Notes under the pieces: generated by a model
Databases searched by the model: none
Seen by the model: the letters and a program-made list of their open reading frames with translations, nothing else
Told to the model about the DNA's origin: nothing
Made by a program: the position numbers and the translations under genes
Shown here: piece by piece, positions 15,962 through 24,726 of the stretch
Layout of the letters: every line of letters starts with the position of its first letter
How positions within the stretch are numbered: position 1 is the stretch's first letter
Virus record (IMG/VR): IMGVR_UViG_3300031963_000172
Span: 1 to 57,897 of that record
Strand: one strand, 5' to 3'
Length of the DNA stretch: 57,897 nucleotides
DNA from: a virus

Positions 15962-17035
15962 TTACTTCTTGATTCCCGCGAGTTTTTGGAATCTTGAAGC
16001 CATCTCGTCAGCTTGAGGTTCTACAATGGTAGACACAGGCTTCGTTGATGATACTTGTTTGCTTGCCAAACCTTCGGTGATAGCTTGAGCAGTTGTATTT
16101 GTCTTTTTCTTGACAACTGATGCACCGGAATTAAATGATTCGGCTAAAACTGTATATGCCAACTTGACTTCACGAATGTTCTTGGTCAAGTCGAAAGTGT
16201 TAATGATCTTAAGTTTTTGATCTTCGGTCAAACTCTTACCCTTGAACAACTTATTGGTATAAAGCAACTTAGCATTCAATAGGTTGGTTTCAGATAGAAC
16301 GCCCTTCATAAACTTAACTGTACTTAGAGCTTCTGATAGTTGTTTCTTAAGAGATTCGTTTTCTTCATTGATAGCAACCAAAGCTTCTGCCATTTCGTCA
16401 GGAGTAACTTCTCCTTCAGATGGAGATGGAACTTGTGCTGGAGCAGCTGGATCAACTGGTGCTGGAGCAGGTGCTGGAGCAGCTGCTGGATCAGCTGAAT
16501 GAACTGGTGCTGGAGCTGGCATAGCGGGATCTTCGGCTTCTAATTCTGCAAGAAGTTCGTCTAAATTAATAGATTCCTCAACGTCGTCACCTTTTTCAGA
16601 AGAAGCTTCTGAAGAAGCTTCTGTTTCTTCATCCATTTCAGTTTCCAATTCGGCTAGAATTTCATCTAGTTCTTCGCTTGTTACTTCAGTACCATCTTCA
16701 ACTGCGGTTTCTTCTTCAAGTTTTACGTCGAATTCTTGCTTTCCAGCAGGAGTTGTATTTTTATTAGCAGCAGGAGATGGTTTAGTTGGATGTTGCTTAG
16801 AAGCAATGTTACTATCATCTTTACCGATATTAGAAGATGCAAGCTTTTCTTCAATCTTACCTTCTTTATCGTCGTCATCGTGTGTTTCCTCTGCCATTTC
16901 TTCTTTGAGTTTGTCAGCAAACATTTCTTTCATGCTGTTTGCAAAACTTTCTTCAAGGAAGGTTTTTGCATTTGCCAATGCTGTTTCACGAACAGCCTTT
17001 GCATCCGCAATACTTTCTTTTAATAGATCGCTCAT
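15962..17035 (-). CDS. 22: Prohead scaffold core protein gp22
   Basis: 357 residues. The position directly before gp23, the highly acidic Glu/Asp-rich helical composition and the C-terminal MASRFQKLAGIKK are typical of gp22 scaffold proteins. The middle holds an Ala-Pro stretch (DPAAAPAPAPAPVDPAAPA). gp22 forms the prohead core and is degraded by gp21; several [L/I]-x-E sites occur. GAAAGG lies 10-15 nt before the ATG as a Shine-Dalgarno sequence. T4 gp22 is shorter (269 residues). Confidence 0.85.
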   Translation of the reverse strand: MSDLLKESIADAKAVRETALANAKTFLEESFANSMKEMFADKLKEEMAEETHDDDDKEGKIEEKLASSNIGKDDSNIASKQHPTKPSPAANKNTTPAGKQEFDVKLEEETAVEDGTEVTSEELDEILAELETEMDEETEASSEASSEKGDDVEESINLDELLAELEAEDPAMPAPAPVHSADPAAAPAPAPAPVDPAAPAQVPSPSEGEVTPDEMAEALVAINEENESLKKQLSEALSTVKFMKGVLSETNLLNAKLLYTNKLFKGKSLTEDQKLKIINTFDLTKNIREVKLAYTVLAESFNSGASVVKKKTNTTAQAITEGLASKQVSSTKPVSTIVEPQADEMASRFQKLAGIKK

Positions 17036-17190
17036 AATTATATTTCTGCCTTTCTTATTGTTATTTGTTTATGAAGCTATTGAAGAACTCCAAAGAAGAT
17101 AAATCACTGTCACATCAAAGAATGATGTATTTGAATAATAAATATAATTAAAAATGTAAACATATCAAAATATTTTATATTTATTGATAT
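17036..17190. promoter_or_regulatory. Divergent intergenic region between scaffold and DUF3008-like genes
   Basis: 155 bp, very AT-rich, with TATTTAT-like elements on both strands and GAAAGG for gp22. It must hold promoters in both directions. A 26-codon plus-strand frame (17071-17151) is present but not convincing. Confidence 0.5.
17178..17184 (+). promoter_or_regulatory. TATTTAT start-proximal element (DUF3008-like gene)
   Basis: TATTTAT, then 6 nt (TGATAT), then the ATG at 17191. Confidence 0.4.
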
Positions 17191-17784
17191 ATGCCAGCAC
17201 AAAGCGAAAAGCAAGCAAGACTATTTAGATTGGTAAGAGCCTTACAAAAAGGTGGAATTAAATCAAAAGAAGTATCTCCACAGGTTCGTAAAATGGCACG
17301 TACTATAAAACCAAGTAGTGTTAAACATTTTACCAAATTGAAAGAAATATTAAAAAGTCTAAAAGAAGCTGAATACTCACTGAGTGATTTTGATATTATT
17401 AAAGGAAAATCTTTTAATCAAGTATTGAAAGAAAACGAAGGAGTTCCATTTGTTAAAAAAGAAATGTTAATATTTCAAAATAAACAAAATGGATTCAGTG
17501 GATTTGGAAAAACCAATTTTATTCCAAATGCACCAGAAAACACACAAATGCAAACTGAAATATTCAGTAATGGCAGTACAAAAAAGTATGTGTTTAAAAA
17601 ATTAATAGATCAAAAAAACGAAAATTTAATTGTTTATGCCTGTTTTGTACAAAGAACTTATCCTGATCGTCCTGAAAAAGAAATATTTAGTATGTTAAGT
17701 ACTAGTATAGACAGAAACAAAGATTACGAACAAACAAAAGCCTTAGCAGACTTTATAGATAGAATTAACTCTTATGGCCTATAA
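17191..17784 (+). CDS. DUF3008-like protein
   Basis: 197 residues. The N-terminal ~55 residues, SEKQARLFRLVRALQKGG then SKEVSPQVRKMARTIKPSS and VKHFTKLKEIL, resemble DUF3008, a short basic helical domain found in bacterial and phage proteins. The remaining ~140 residues match nothing I know. It is one of only two plus-strand genes inside the prohead block, overlapping the next gene by 11 nt. The basic N-terminus suggests nucleic acid binding; no function is established. Confidence 0.5.
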   Translation: MPAQSEKQARLFRLVRALQKGGIKSKEVSPQVRKMARTIKPSSVKHFTKLKEILKSLKEAEYSLSDFDIIKGKSFNQVLKENEGVPFVKKEMLIFQNKQNGFSGFGKTNFIPNAPENTQMQTEIFSNGSTKKYVFKKLIDQKNENLIVYACFVQRTYPDRPEKEIFSMLSTSIDRNKDYEQTKALADFIDRINSYGL

Positions 17785-18232
17785 TTTTAATCCCAATTTT
17801 TCTAAACATATGAATTCTACCAAAGATAATTATAAGTTCATAAAACGAACTGGCGATGAAAATGCTTATTCAAATCCAGATGTACGTGAAATGAATAATA
17901 GTTATAACAAGTACAAGTCTCCAAAGTTAGTTAACTTTATCAATAATGATAATTTTGAAGAAGAAAAAATGTATAAACTTGAAGATATAGATAACCCAAA
18001 TGGCTGGAATTTTACAGAAATAGATCTATTGGGTGAAATGGACTTTCGTATAGATGACGAGTACAGAATGTTCTCAGAAATAGAAATTCCTTCTTTGGAT
18101 ATGATCAACGAAAAGAGAAAAACCTTCGTCTATAAAACAGACGAAGGTTATGTACTAGAAGCAAATAGAAAATATGTTTTTGAATCGTTTGATGAAATGA
18201 TCAAATTTATTGATTCTGTGCCGATGGATTGA
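17774..18232 (+). CDS. Unknown acidic protein
   Basis: 152 residues, start MAYNFNPNFSKHMNSTKDNY, acidic in the second half (DNFEEEKMYKLEDIDNPNGW). No family recognised. It overlaps the DUF3008-like gene by 11 nt and so is likely co-expressed. Its 3' end overlaps the convergent helical core gene by 26 nt, and an intrinsic terminator for that opposite strand lies inside its coding sequence. Confidence 0.55.
   Translation: MAYNFNPNFSKHMNSTKDNYKFIKRTGDENAYSNPDVREMNNSYNKYKSPKLVNFINNDNFEEEKMYKLEDIDNPNGWNFTEIDLLGEMDFRIDDEYRMFSEIEIPSLDMINEKRKTFVYKTDEGYVLEANRKYVFESFDEMIKFIDSVPMD
18113..18149 (-). terminator. Intrinsic terminator embedded in the opposite-strand gene
   Basis: An 11-bp perfect stem (AACCTTCGTCT at 18121-18131 with its complement at 18139-18149) and a 7-nt loop. 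Read on the minus strand it is followed by TTTTTCTCTTTTC. It would end the prohead-gene transcript about 60 nt past the stop at 18207. Confidence 0.7.
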
Positions 18233-18644
18233 TAGTAACGTTACTTGTTTGTGACCGTGGAGCTTCAGTCATTGAGTCCGCAATTTCAAAATAACGTTCC
18301 AATCTCATACCAACTTGTTCGTATAACATTTCAAGTTGTTTTTCAATTTCTTTCATCTTTTGAGCTTCTTCGTACATTTTAGAAGCATCTCTCTTGATTT
18401 CCTTCATATCACGTTCAACCATTTTGGCTTGCATCCAATCGCCACATTCTTTGATGGCATATCGTTCTGCTAAATTAACAGCCTCCATAATTTTTTGTGC
18501 GGTTTCATATACGCAATCAGCTTTTAATCCTTTGCGATATTCGTTGTAAGATTTAATAGCCCCAACCATTTTTGATTTTTCTTCTTTGGTAAGAGAGCTA
18601 TAAGCTACTTCAGTAGAGTTTTCTAGTAAATGTTTTAATTTCAT
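18207..18644 (-). CDS. Helical prohead core-type protein with predicted capsid-targeting leader
   Basis: 145 residues, mostly charged helix (VERDMKEIKRDASKMYEEAQ, then KMKEIEKQLEMLYEQ), with a disordered tail. The start MKLKHLLE^N satisfies the gp21 rule (L6-L7-E8). It follows the protease gene and precedes the scaffold, where small core proteins (such as T4 gp67, gp68) are encoded. A role in the prohead core is therefore likely. It could also be a packaged internal protein. Its ATG is 5 nt behind TATTTAT. Confidence 0.55.
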   Translation of the reverse strand: MKLKHLLENSTEVAYSSLTKEEKSKMVGAIKSYNEYRKGLKADCVYETAQKIMEAVNLAERYAIKECGDWMQAKMVERDMKEIKRDASKMYEEAQKMKEIEKQLEMLYEQVGMRLERYFEIADSMTEAPRSQTSNVTINPSAQNQ

Positions 18645-18649
18645 ACTTT

Positions 18650-18656
18650 ATAAATA
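18650..18656 (-). promoter_or_regulatory. TATTTAT start-proximal element (helical core gene)
   Basis: TATTTAT at -12 to -6 of the ATG at 18644, spacer AAAGT. Confidence 0.45.
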
Positions 18657-19262
18657 TTATAGTTCTGATAGAATGTTGTGGATAATTCTTTCAACATTAT
18701 TATATGGGTTAATAATTGTTCTGTGTTGATCAACGCCTTCGTTGATTTTACCTTGTGGATACATAAAAGCACCTTGGGTACTTGGATTGCTTACAAAATC
18801 AAACGCGATTAGATCAAAGTCATCTTGTACAACATCTGCTCCTTCTCTCATATCTTTCTTTACACTACCCAATCCACGACTACTGATGCCCAAAAGAATG
18901 CCTGATTGCAACAAATCTTTTAATATGTTACCACTTGGTGTAGGTAGAATTTCGACTGTACCAACCAAATCTTTATTTTCCCATCCCATATCTACGATGT
19001 TGTGACTTACATTTTTTAAATTAACAACAGACGATTCTGGGTGATCCAATTCACCCATAGCACGACGTTGTTTAACGAAATTTTGCATATACGCTTCAGC
19101 TTCTCTCTTTAGTACATCTTCTGGATATACACGGCCGTTTTGGTTTTTTGCATCAGCACGTTGTAATACGCCGGTTACGTATAATTTTCCATCTTTAAGA
19201 GATTCATTTAAAGATGTTTTTTTGAATTCAAATGGAAGAATATCTATCAGTACTTGTTTCAT
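18657..19262 (-). CDS. 21: Prohead core protease gp21
   Basis: 201 residues, close to T4 gp21 (212). Signature stretches are NQNGRVYPEDVLKREAEAYM, the catalytic His block MGELDHPESS (H74) and the catalytic Ser block GILLGISSRGLGSV (S127/S128), followed by FDLIAFDFVSNPSTQGA. gp21 matures the prohead by cutting after [L/I]-x-E. This is the enzyme expected to process gp23 and the leader-bearing proteins in this window. Confidence 0.92.
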   Translation of the reverse strand: MKQVLIDILPFEFKKTSLNESLKDGKLYVTGVLQRADAKNQNGRVYPEDVLKREAEAYMQNFVKQRRAMGELDHPESSVVNLKNVSHNIVDMGWENKDLVGTVEILPTPSGNILKDLLQSGILLGISSRGLGSVKKDMREGADVVQDDFDLIAFDFVSNPSTQGAFMYPQGKINEGVDQHRTIINPYNNVERIIHNILSEL

Positions 19263-19267
19263 ATATG

Positions 19268-20296
19268 TTAAGCTTTAGGTTGTGTTGTTCCTGGTTGTGT
19301 ATTTTGAGCCTGATCGGGAGTAGTTACATCCTCCTTATCAGCGGTTATTTTGTTTGATGGAACAACATTTTGTTGACTTTCTGGTTCAACTAATGCTTTT
19401 GATTTAGCAACTTGATATTGATCCTTTGGCTTCAAATTATCAGCATTACCTAAAATTTTAAGTTTAAATCCTGGTTTAATGAAGAATTTAGCTACCTTTT
19501 GTTTATTTTCTTCACGACCAATAATTATGATGACGTATCTATCATAATAATAATCAATTGCAACACCTGTTACATTGATTGTATAATCTGTTTCAGGCTG
19601 TTTATATCCTTTGCTGGCTCTAACCACAATTTTCTTACCCAAGATTTTGTCTTGGATCGACTTTTGTAGATTGTTCTTCAATGCTTCAGTTGAACCTTTT
19701 AGTTTTGTATCAAATGCAGTGAAGTCAGGAAGAACGTCGTAGGTTTTTAAATCTACAGAAGCGGGTTGCTTAGGTTGAGTTGGTTGTGCAGCTTGTGCAG
19801 CTTGTGCAGCTTGTGCAGCTTGTGCAGCTTGTGCAACTTGTGGTTGAGGAGCAACAGGTTTAGTTTCTTGTTCGTATTTAAGACCATTAAACCCCTCGGT
19901 CACAGGCAAAGAACCTTGTTTATACCCAATTAAATTGGGATCCATATCAGGATCATTGTGTTGAACCAAACCATTTTCATCAGTATACGTATTGCCTAAT
20001 TCAATTGATTGTGCGGGTGTTGCGTAAGCTGGACCACTATACATTTGATTTTCCAACTTATAACCAGTACTTCTTTTGATAGGTTTAGCTAACGTATAAC
20101 CTAATTGTGTTGCAGCTCTAACGTTTCCTGGTCCACGGCGACTAAATGCAAATGGTGTTCTAGCAGCATCACCGCCAACAGCAACAGGACCAGATGCAAC
20201 TGGACCTGTGCCTGTTGTGCTAGCTTCATTTTTAGTCTTTAATTTGGCTAAAATTGATTTAATCTTTTCTTTAAGATTTTGTTTCATTTTTGACAT
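19268..20296 (-). CDS. Prohead-associated protein with Ala-Gln repeat
   Basis: About 342 residues from the ATG at 20296; a second ATG nine bases later is also possible. A basic N-terminal helix (KMKQNLKEKIKSILAKLKTK) is followed by a Gly/Ala/Pro-rich disordered part, a tandem AQA run, and a folded beta-rich domain at ~185-290 (KKIVVRASKGY, YYYDRYVIIIIGREENKQKV). I do not recognise it. Its place between the core protein gene and gp21 suggests a prohead core or structural component. It overlaps the upstream gene by about 26 nt. Confidence 0.5.
   Translation of the reverse strand: MSKMKQNLKEKIKSILAKLKTKNEASTTGTGPVASGPVAVGGDAARTPFAFSRRGPGNVRAATQLGYTLAKPIKRSTGYKLENQMYSGPAYATPAQSIELGNTYTDENGLVQHNDPDMDPNLIGYKQGSLPVTEGFNGLKYEQETKPVAPQPQVAQAAQAAQAAQAAQAAQPTQPKQPASVDLKTYDVLPDFTAFDTKLKGSTEALKNNLQKSIQDKILGKKIVVRASKGYKQPETDYTINVTGVAIDYYYDRYVIIIIGREENKQKVAKFFIKPGFKLKILGNADNLKPKDQYQVAKSKALVEPESQQNVVPSNKITADKEDVTTPDQAQNTQPGTTQPKA
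19791..19835 (-). repeat. Five perfect 9-bp tandem units encoding Ala-Gln-Ala
   Basis: gcttgtgca repeated five times without change on the plus strand, flanked by degenerate copies. Perfect identity suggests recent slippage, unlike the diverged collagen-like repeat. Confidence 0.9.
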
Positions 20297-21149
20297 CAAT
20301 CTTTTTAATTTCTTCTACCAACTCATATGCATTCAATAAAGAAGTCAATTGATTTTCTTTAATTACACCAATACAAGACTTGGTAGAAAATTGACTAATA
20401 ACTTCGTTTATTTTAATCTTAACCACTTCGGATGTAACATTTTTAACTTGATCCTTCAATACTCCACTGATTCTTTTGTATTCTTCATTGACATACTTAG
20501 TAAATTTACTGGAATTAGAAACATTAGTAATATATTCCTTCAATAGTTTCTTTTGATCAGGCAATAGATTGTTGTATTTGGTATTGAAGTTCTCAATTAA
20601 AAACTTATATGCTAACAATCTTACTTCTGCACTTTGATTTCCATAAACATCCATTGATTCTTGATCTGATTTCTTTTCTTTTGTCAAATTTTCTATGATA
20701 TACTCTCTTGATTCTAATAACTCAGAAACTTCAAACTTAGACTCACTTTTATCTTGATCTTCAAATAGTTTATAAATAGATGCGTATAACTTATAATTTG
20801 GAATCTTGTTCTTTAAAAATTCATCAATATTATACTTTTCTTTAATCTCTTTGATGATATTATACTTCTGTTTATTCAATTCACGTTCATCGATCTTGGA
20901 TCGTGTTTGCAACACAACATTCAAAAGTCTTTCACCTGATGATACGTCTTTACTTTTTTGTTGTAAAATAAAATTATAAAGCTGCACTTCTTTTCCAAGT
21001 TCTTTACTTTCGTGAAAGTACTTGAACATTAAATTTTTAGTAAATGATTCATCTCTTCCCGCTAGAATGTCGGCTGTTATTTGTCGAGTGAGTAGTTCAA
21101 ACAATATTCCAGCATTCTTGAATTTCGAATGTTTTGCTTTCTTGTGCAT
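20271..21149 (-). CDS. Conserved T4-like prohead-block protein
   Basis: 292 residues. The N-terminus HSKFKNAGILFELLTRQIT and the block KQKYNIIKEIKEKYNIDEFL, later YKLYASIYKLFED, resemble a protein found between portal and protease genes in T4-like cyanophages and relatives. It is almost all helical and charged. T4 encodes core proteins gp67 and gp68 at this place, so a prohead core role is inferred. TATTTAT occurs upstream, 17 nt before the ATG. Confidence 0.55.
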   Translation of the reverse strand: MHKKAKHSKFKNAGILFELLTRQITADILAGRDESFTKNLMFKYFHESKELGKEVQLYNFILQQKSKDVSSGERLLNVVLQTRSKIDERELNKQKYNIIKEIKEKYNIDEFLKNKIPNYKLYASIYKLFEDQDKSESKFEVSELLESREYIIENLTKEKKSDQESMDVYGNQSAEVRLLAYKFLIENFNTKYNNLLPDQKKLLKEYITNVSNSSKFTKYVNEEYKRISGVLKDQVKNVTSEVVKIKINEVISQFSTKSCIGVIKENQLTSLLNAYELVEEIKKIDVKNETKS

Positions 21150-21205
21150 ATTATTTATTATTATTTATAAATATAATCAATGTGGTTAAATATATAGGAA
21201 TTATA

Positions 21206-23110
21206 CTATTCTTTTATATTTTGTTCATCCATAAAAGATTTTTCGTTTCCTTCTCTTAAAATTTCTTTTTCTTGATCCAATGTTTTCAACAAATCGGTCA
21301 ATCCTTTAATAGACTCCAATGACAACGGAGATCCATTCTTATATTTGTGTGATACTGATAAATCACTACGTCTATTGTTTTCCAATGTGCCGAACGGATC
21401 TTCCCCAAATGGATATTTACTAGCATCTTTTCTGCCTGTTTGATCACGTTTTTCTGCTAATTTTGGCGGAGTTGATTTTTCAGCACCAGCTTTAGTTTCT
21501 GTATCACCCGCACCACCAGCTTCAGCTCCACTTTCTGGAGCAGAATTTGCTCCAGATTCAGCTCCTGGACCTGGCTCAGATCCACCACCTGCACCTTGGT
21601 CGCCTTTATCGTCCTTATTTAAAAATGACAAAGCTGGATCGTTACCTTCTTCTTCAATTTGTTTAAATCTATAATTTCCTTTAGCGTCGTCAATTAGTTG
21701 CTTTTGCAAGGATATCATATCTTGATCTGACAAACCGAAAATATTTTCATAAATCCACTTTTTAGAAAATACTTTTTGTTCTTGCATATCTTTGCAAAGT
21801 TCAACTTTACTCTTGTATACATCTATTTTTTCTTTTTCAAAGATAGTGGATGGATTAGTCAACTCAAGAGTAAAATCTACCAGCGACTCATCTCTATATC
21901 CTTGACTATACAAATGAATAACTGCAATTTTATTCAATTCGCTAACCATAATACGTTGTATACGTTGTACTGTTCTAGCAAATCTTATGTCTTCAGCTGC
22001 CAATGTAGCTTTACCACTCAAGGATTCGTCGTACCCCAAAAATGCTTTGGGTATCTTAAGTGCTGCCATCATTTTATTACGAAGGTACTCAATATCATCT
22101 GTACCTGTCCACTCCAATCCAGATAAATTTTCAATACTAGTGCCACTATCACTACCACGAACTGGTAAGAAAAAGTCCTCTACCATATTTTGTAGATTGA
22201 ACCTTAAATTATAATCTCCAGTTTGTTGATCCAAATATGGAACCTTTTTCATTTGGTCCATAATGCGTTGCATATGATTATCAACTTCATTTGGTGGAAT
22301 ATTACCAATATCAACTTTAAAAATACGTTTTTCAGGAGCACGCATAATACGATGAATTAACATTGCGTCTTCCATCAAACTCAATTGTTTCCATACACGA
22401 CGAGCGCCTTCTAAAGTACTTTTTCCATATGGTAGAAAGTTACTGTCACTCAATAATCTAAAATGTGCAATTTGATAGTTTTCCAAATCTTCTAATTTGT
22501 TTCCGTATGGCAAATTGACTTGAAATTTAACAAAGTTTTTATTGGTTAAATGTGCATTTTCTACGCGGGTTACATAATATGTACTCAATGGTTCTACCAA
22601 ATAAACACCATATTCAGGACTAATATGAAGACGCAGGTAAAAATCACCATATTTAACCATACAACGTGCCCAACTCCACAGGTTAAATTCGATATTTAGA
22701 ATATCATAGAACAAATTGTGTAGAATATTCTTAATTTCGTCGTTGGAAGATTTGATATGAATTACTTCACCCATTTCATTTCGGGTTGTACATTCATCCG
22801 CATAAATATCCAATGCAGATGCAAGAATTGGGTCCATATCCATCGTATCATAATCACGAAATAATTCGACACGGCTACTTTGATATGATAAATTGAAATC
22901 TCTGGTATATTGATTATACGAAGTTGTACGTAATCTATTAAAACGGTCTCTTAAACTATTACGATCTGTAGCATACTGAATTTCATCAGTGTCGATAACT
23001 TTTAATTTTTTACCACCAACGTTACGAACAATCACATCATTTGAAAACAAACGTTTCAAACGAGCAAACAAAGATCGACTTCTTAATTCTTGAAAAGATT
23101 TATCTGACAT
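21206..23110 (-). CDS. 20: Portal protein gp20
   Basis: 634 residues; T4 gp20 has 524. The core blocks are conserved: DYDTMDMDPILASALDIYAD, the WSWARCMVKYGDFYLRLHI segment, KSTLEGARRVWKQLSLMEDA with MLIHRIMRAPEKRIF, and KIPKAFLGYDESLSGKATLA. The C-terminal ~130 residues are an added Gly/Ala/Glu-rich low-complexity tail. gp20 forms the dodecameric ring at the head vertex through which DNA passes. It follows gp17 with 26 nt between. Confidence 0.95.
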   Translation of the reverse strand: MSDKSFQELRSRSLFARLKRLFSNDVIVRNVGGKKLKVIDTDEIQYATDRNSLRDRFNRLRTTSYNQYTRDFNLSYQSSRVELFRDYDTMDMDPILASALDIYADECTTRNEMGEVIHIKSSNDEIKNILHNLFYDILNIEFNLWSWARCMVKYGDFYLRLHISPEYGVYLVEPLSTYYVTRVENAHLTNKNFVKFQVNLPYGNKLEDLENYQIAHFRLLSDSNFLPYGKSTLEGARRVWKQLSLMEDAMLIHRIMRAPEKRIFKVDIGNIPPNEVDNHMQRIMDQMKKVPYLDQQTGDYNLRFNLQNMVEDFFLPVRGSDSGTSIENLSGLEWTGTDDIEYLRNKMMAALKIPKAFLGYDESLSGKATLAAEDIRFARTVQRIQRIMVSELNKIAVIHLYSQGYRDESLVDFTLELTNPSTIFEKEKIDVYKSKVELCKDMQEQKVFSKKWIYENIFGLSDQDMISLQKQLIDDAKGNYRFKQIEEEGNDPALSFLNKDDKGDQGAGGGSEPGPGAESGANSAPESGAEAGGAGDTETKAGAEKSTPPKLAEKRDQTGRKDASKYPFGEDPFGTLENNRRSDLSVSHKYKNGSPLSLESIKGLTDLLKTLDQEKEILREGNEKSFMDEQNIKE

Positions 23111-23136
23111 ATTATTTATCTATAGTATATAAGTAT

Positions 23137-24726
23137 TTACAACAACCAAGTTAAACTTTCTTTTTTGTCATTAACGGTGAAATCCATAGTTTTGTGGTGA
23201 TCAGGTACAGCACTCACTTGTTTTGGAATTGAAATTTGACTTGTTACTTTTGATATTTTTGAAACAATAGCCTTATTATAAGCTATTTGTTCGTTTCTAA
23301 GTTTCAAAGCAGTTTCACGTACCCACAAACCAATTCCAATTGCCATAACCAAATCGTCATTGTATCCCTTCATAGCTTCTGCTTTTGGTCCGTTCCAAAT
23401 GAATACATTCAGTTCCTCATATAGTCTTTTGGATTTCATTATAACTTGTTTTTGTCTAAAAAATAATTCCAAGTTACTTATAATTAAAGGTCTATTTTTA
23501 CTGGTTGTAGCAAATCCAGGAATTAACTTTTTATCAGCTGTATTTAATTTATTGGAATATGTTTTTTCTACGTCAACCACGGTCAAATCTGACGCACTAT
23601 AAAACGTATTTTGATAATCCCTATCAATAATTTGTTGTAATGAAGCCCATCCTATATTGTTATTTTCCACCACCAACAAAGCATTGTTGTATTCTGTAGC
23701 AACACTGACCAATAAATTGCCATAATCTTTTGTAGTTAATTGGCCTTTATATTCAGCCACTTGTTCCATTGTTTCTATATCTATAACGTGAAATGCACTA
23801 AAATCTCCACCATCTCCTCTAGCGCAGTCAGCGGTCAATATATAATTTTTACTATAATTGGGATAATCCCAAATCCATAGGTCTTGATTATTACCACGTT
23901 TTTCAACAGGATCTTTTAGATAGGTTTGTTTGTAAAACTCAAGAACATCTACACTTACAACTTGATTGCCAGATGTACTAAAGTCACAATCACATTCTTG
24001 TGCTGCCCCTTTTACTCCTGATAATTCTGTCTGTTTATCTCTCCAAGATTGATCACGTTCTGGGTGTAGATGCCACGGCAATCTAATTGTCTTAAAATTA
24101 TTCTTACCTTCCTCTGCTTCAAGCCACGTTTTATGGAAAAAGTTACCAACGCCATTCGGGGTACTCAATATAATAGCTCGACCACCCGTAGACAGTGTAT
24201 ATTGAGAAGATAGCCAGATTTCCTCAATACCATCAATAAATGCAGCTTCGTCAATGATTAGTAATGATAGTGCAGATGAACGGCCAGCGGTACCCGCAGA
24301 TGATACTGCTTTGATTTGAGAACCATTCTTTAAACGTAATGATAATCTATTATCTTCTACACACGGAACTTTCAACCAACTCGGTAAATTGTCATTAGCA
24401 AATCTTACCTTAGTAACAATTTCCTTTGCTGTTTCTTGTGTAATACTAATACAAAGAATATTCTTGTCGTTGTGAAATGTCATTAACCACAAACTATAAG
24501 CAGCTGTAAGAGTACTAATACCCATCTGACGACTTTTAAGAACAATGTTTAATTGATTATCAACAAAGTTTTGTAAAGCTTCTTCTTGGAATGGATAAAG
24601 TTCAAATCCAACAGTACCTCTAATAGGATGTTGTATCTTAACATACTTCTTCATGAAGTATATAGGATCCTCAATACACTTCTTATACTCCTGCTTTATT
24701 ATTTCTCTTAAATTTAGCTGACTCAT
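23137..24726 (-). CDS. 17: Terminase large subunit gp17
   Basis: 529 residues (T4: 610). The ATPase half has YPFQEEAL (adenine-binding Q), the P-loop region VLKSRQMGIST (62-72) and Walker B LLIIDEAAFID. The nuclease half has YILTADCARGDGGDFSAFHV with its metal-binding Asp, and the later acidic block YNDDLVMAIGIGLW. Compared with T4 SRQLGKTT the P-loop Lys is replaced by Ile, as in other GIS-type terminases, where a Lys before SRQ may serve. It pumps DNA into the prohead. Overlaps the upstream gene by 44 nt. Confidence 0.95.
   Translation of the reverse strand: MSQLNLREIIKQEYKKCIEDPIYFMKKYVKIQHPIRGTVGFELYPFQEEALQNFVDNQLNIVLKSRQMGISTLTAAYSLWLMTFHNDKNILCISITQETAKEIVTKVRFANDNLPSWLKVPCVEDNRLSLRLKNGSQIKAVSSAGTAGRSSALSLLIIDEAAFIDGIEEIWLSSQYTLSTGGRAIILSTPNGVGNFFHKTWLEAEEGKNNFKTIRLPWHLHPERDQSWRDKQTELSGVKGAAQECDCDFSTSGNQVVSVDVLEFYKQTYLKDPVEKRGNNQDLWIWDYPNYSKNYILTADCARGDGGDFSAFHVIDIETMEQVAEYKGQLTTKDYGNLLVSVATEYNNALLVVENNNIGWASLQQIIDRDYQNTFYSASDLTVVDVEKTYSNKLNTADKKLIPGFATTSKNRPLIISNLELFFRQKQVIMKSKRLYEELNVFIWNGPKAEAMKGYNDDLVMAIGIGLWVRETALKLRNEQIAYNKAIVSKISKVTSQISIPKQVSAVPDHHKTMDFTVNDKKESLTWLL

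Noticed and set aside
17071-17151. 26-codon plus-strand frame MKLLKNSKEDKSL... upstream of the DUF3008-like gene
   Set aside because: Too short, no start signal, and located in the leader/promoter region of the scaffold gene; kept only as a note.
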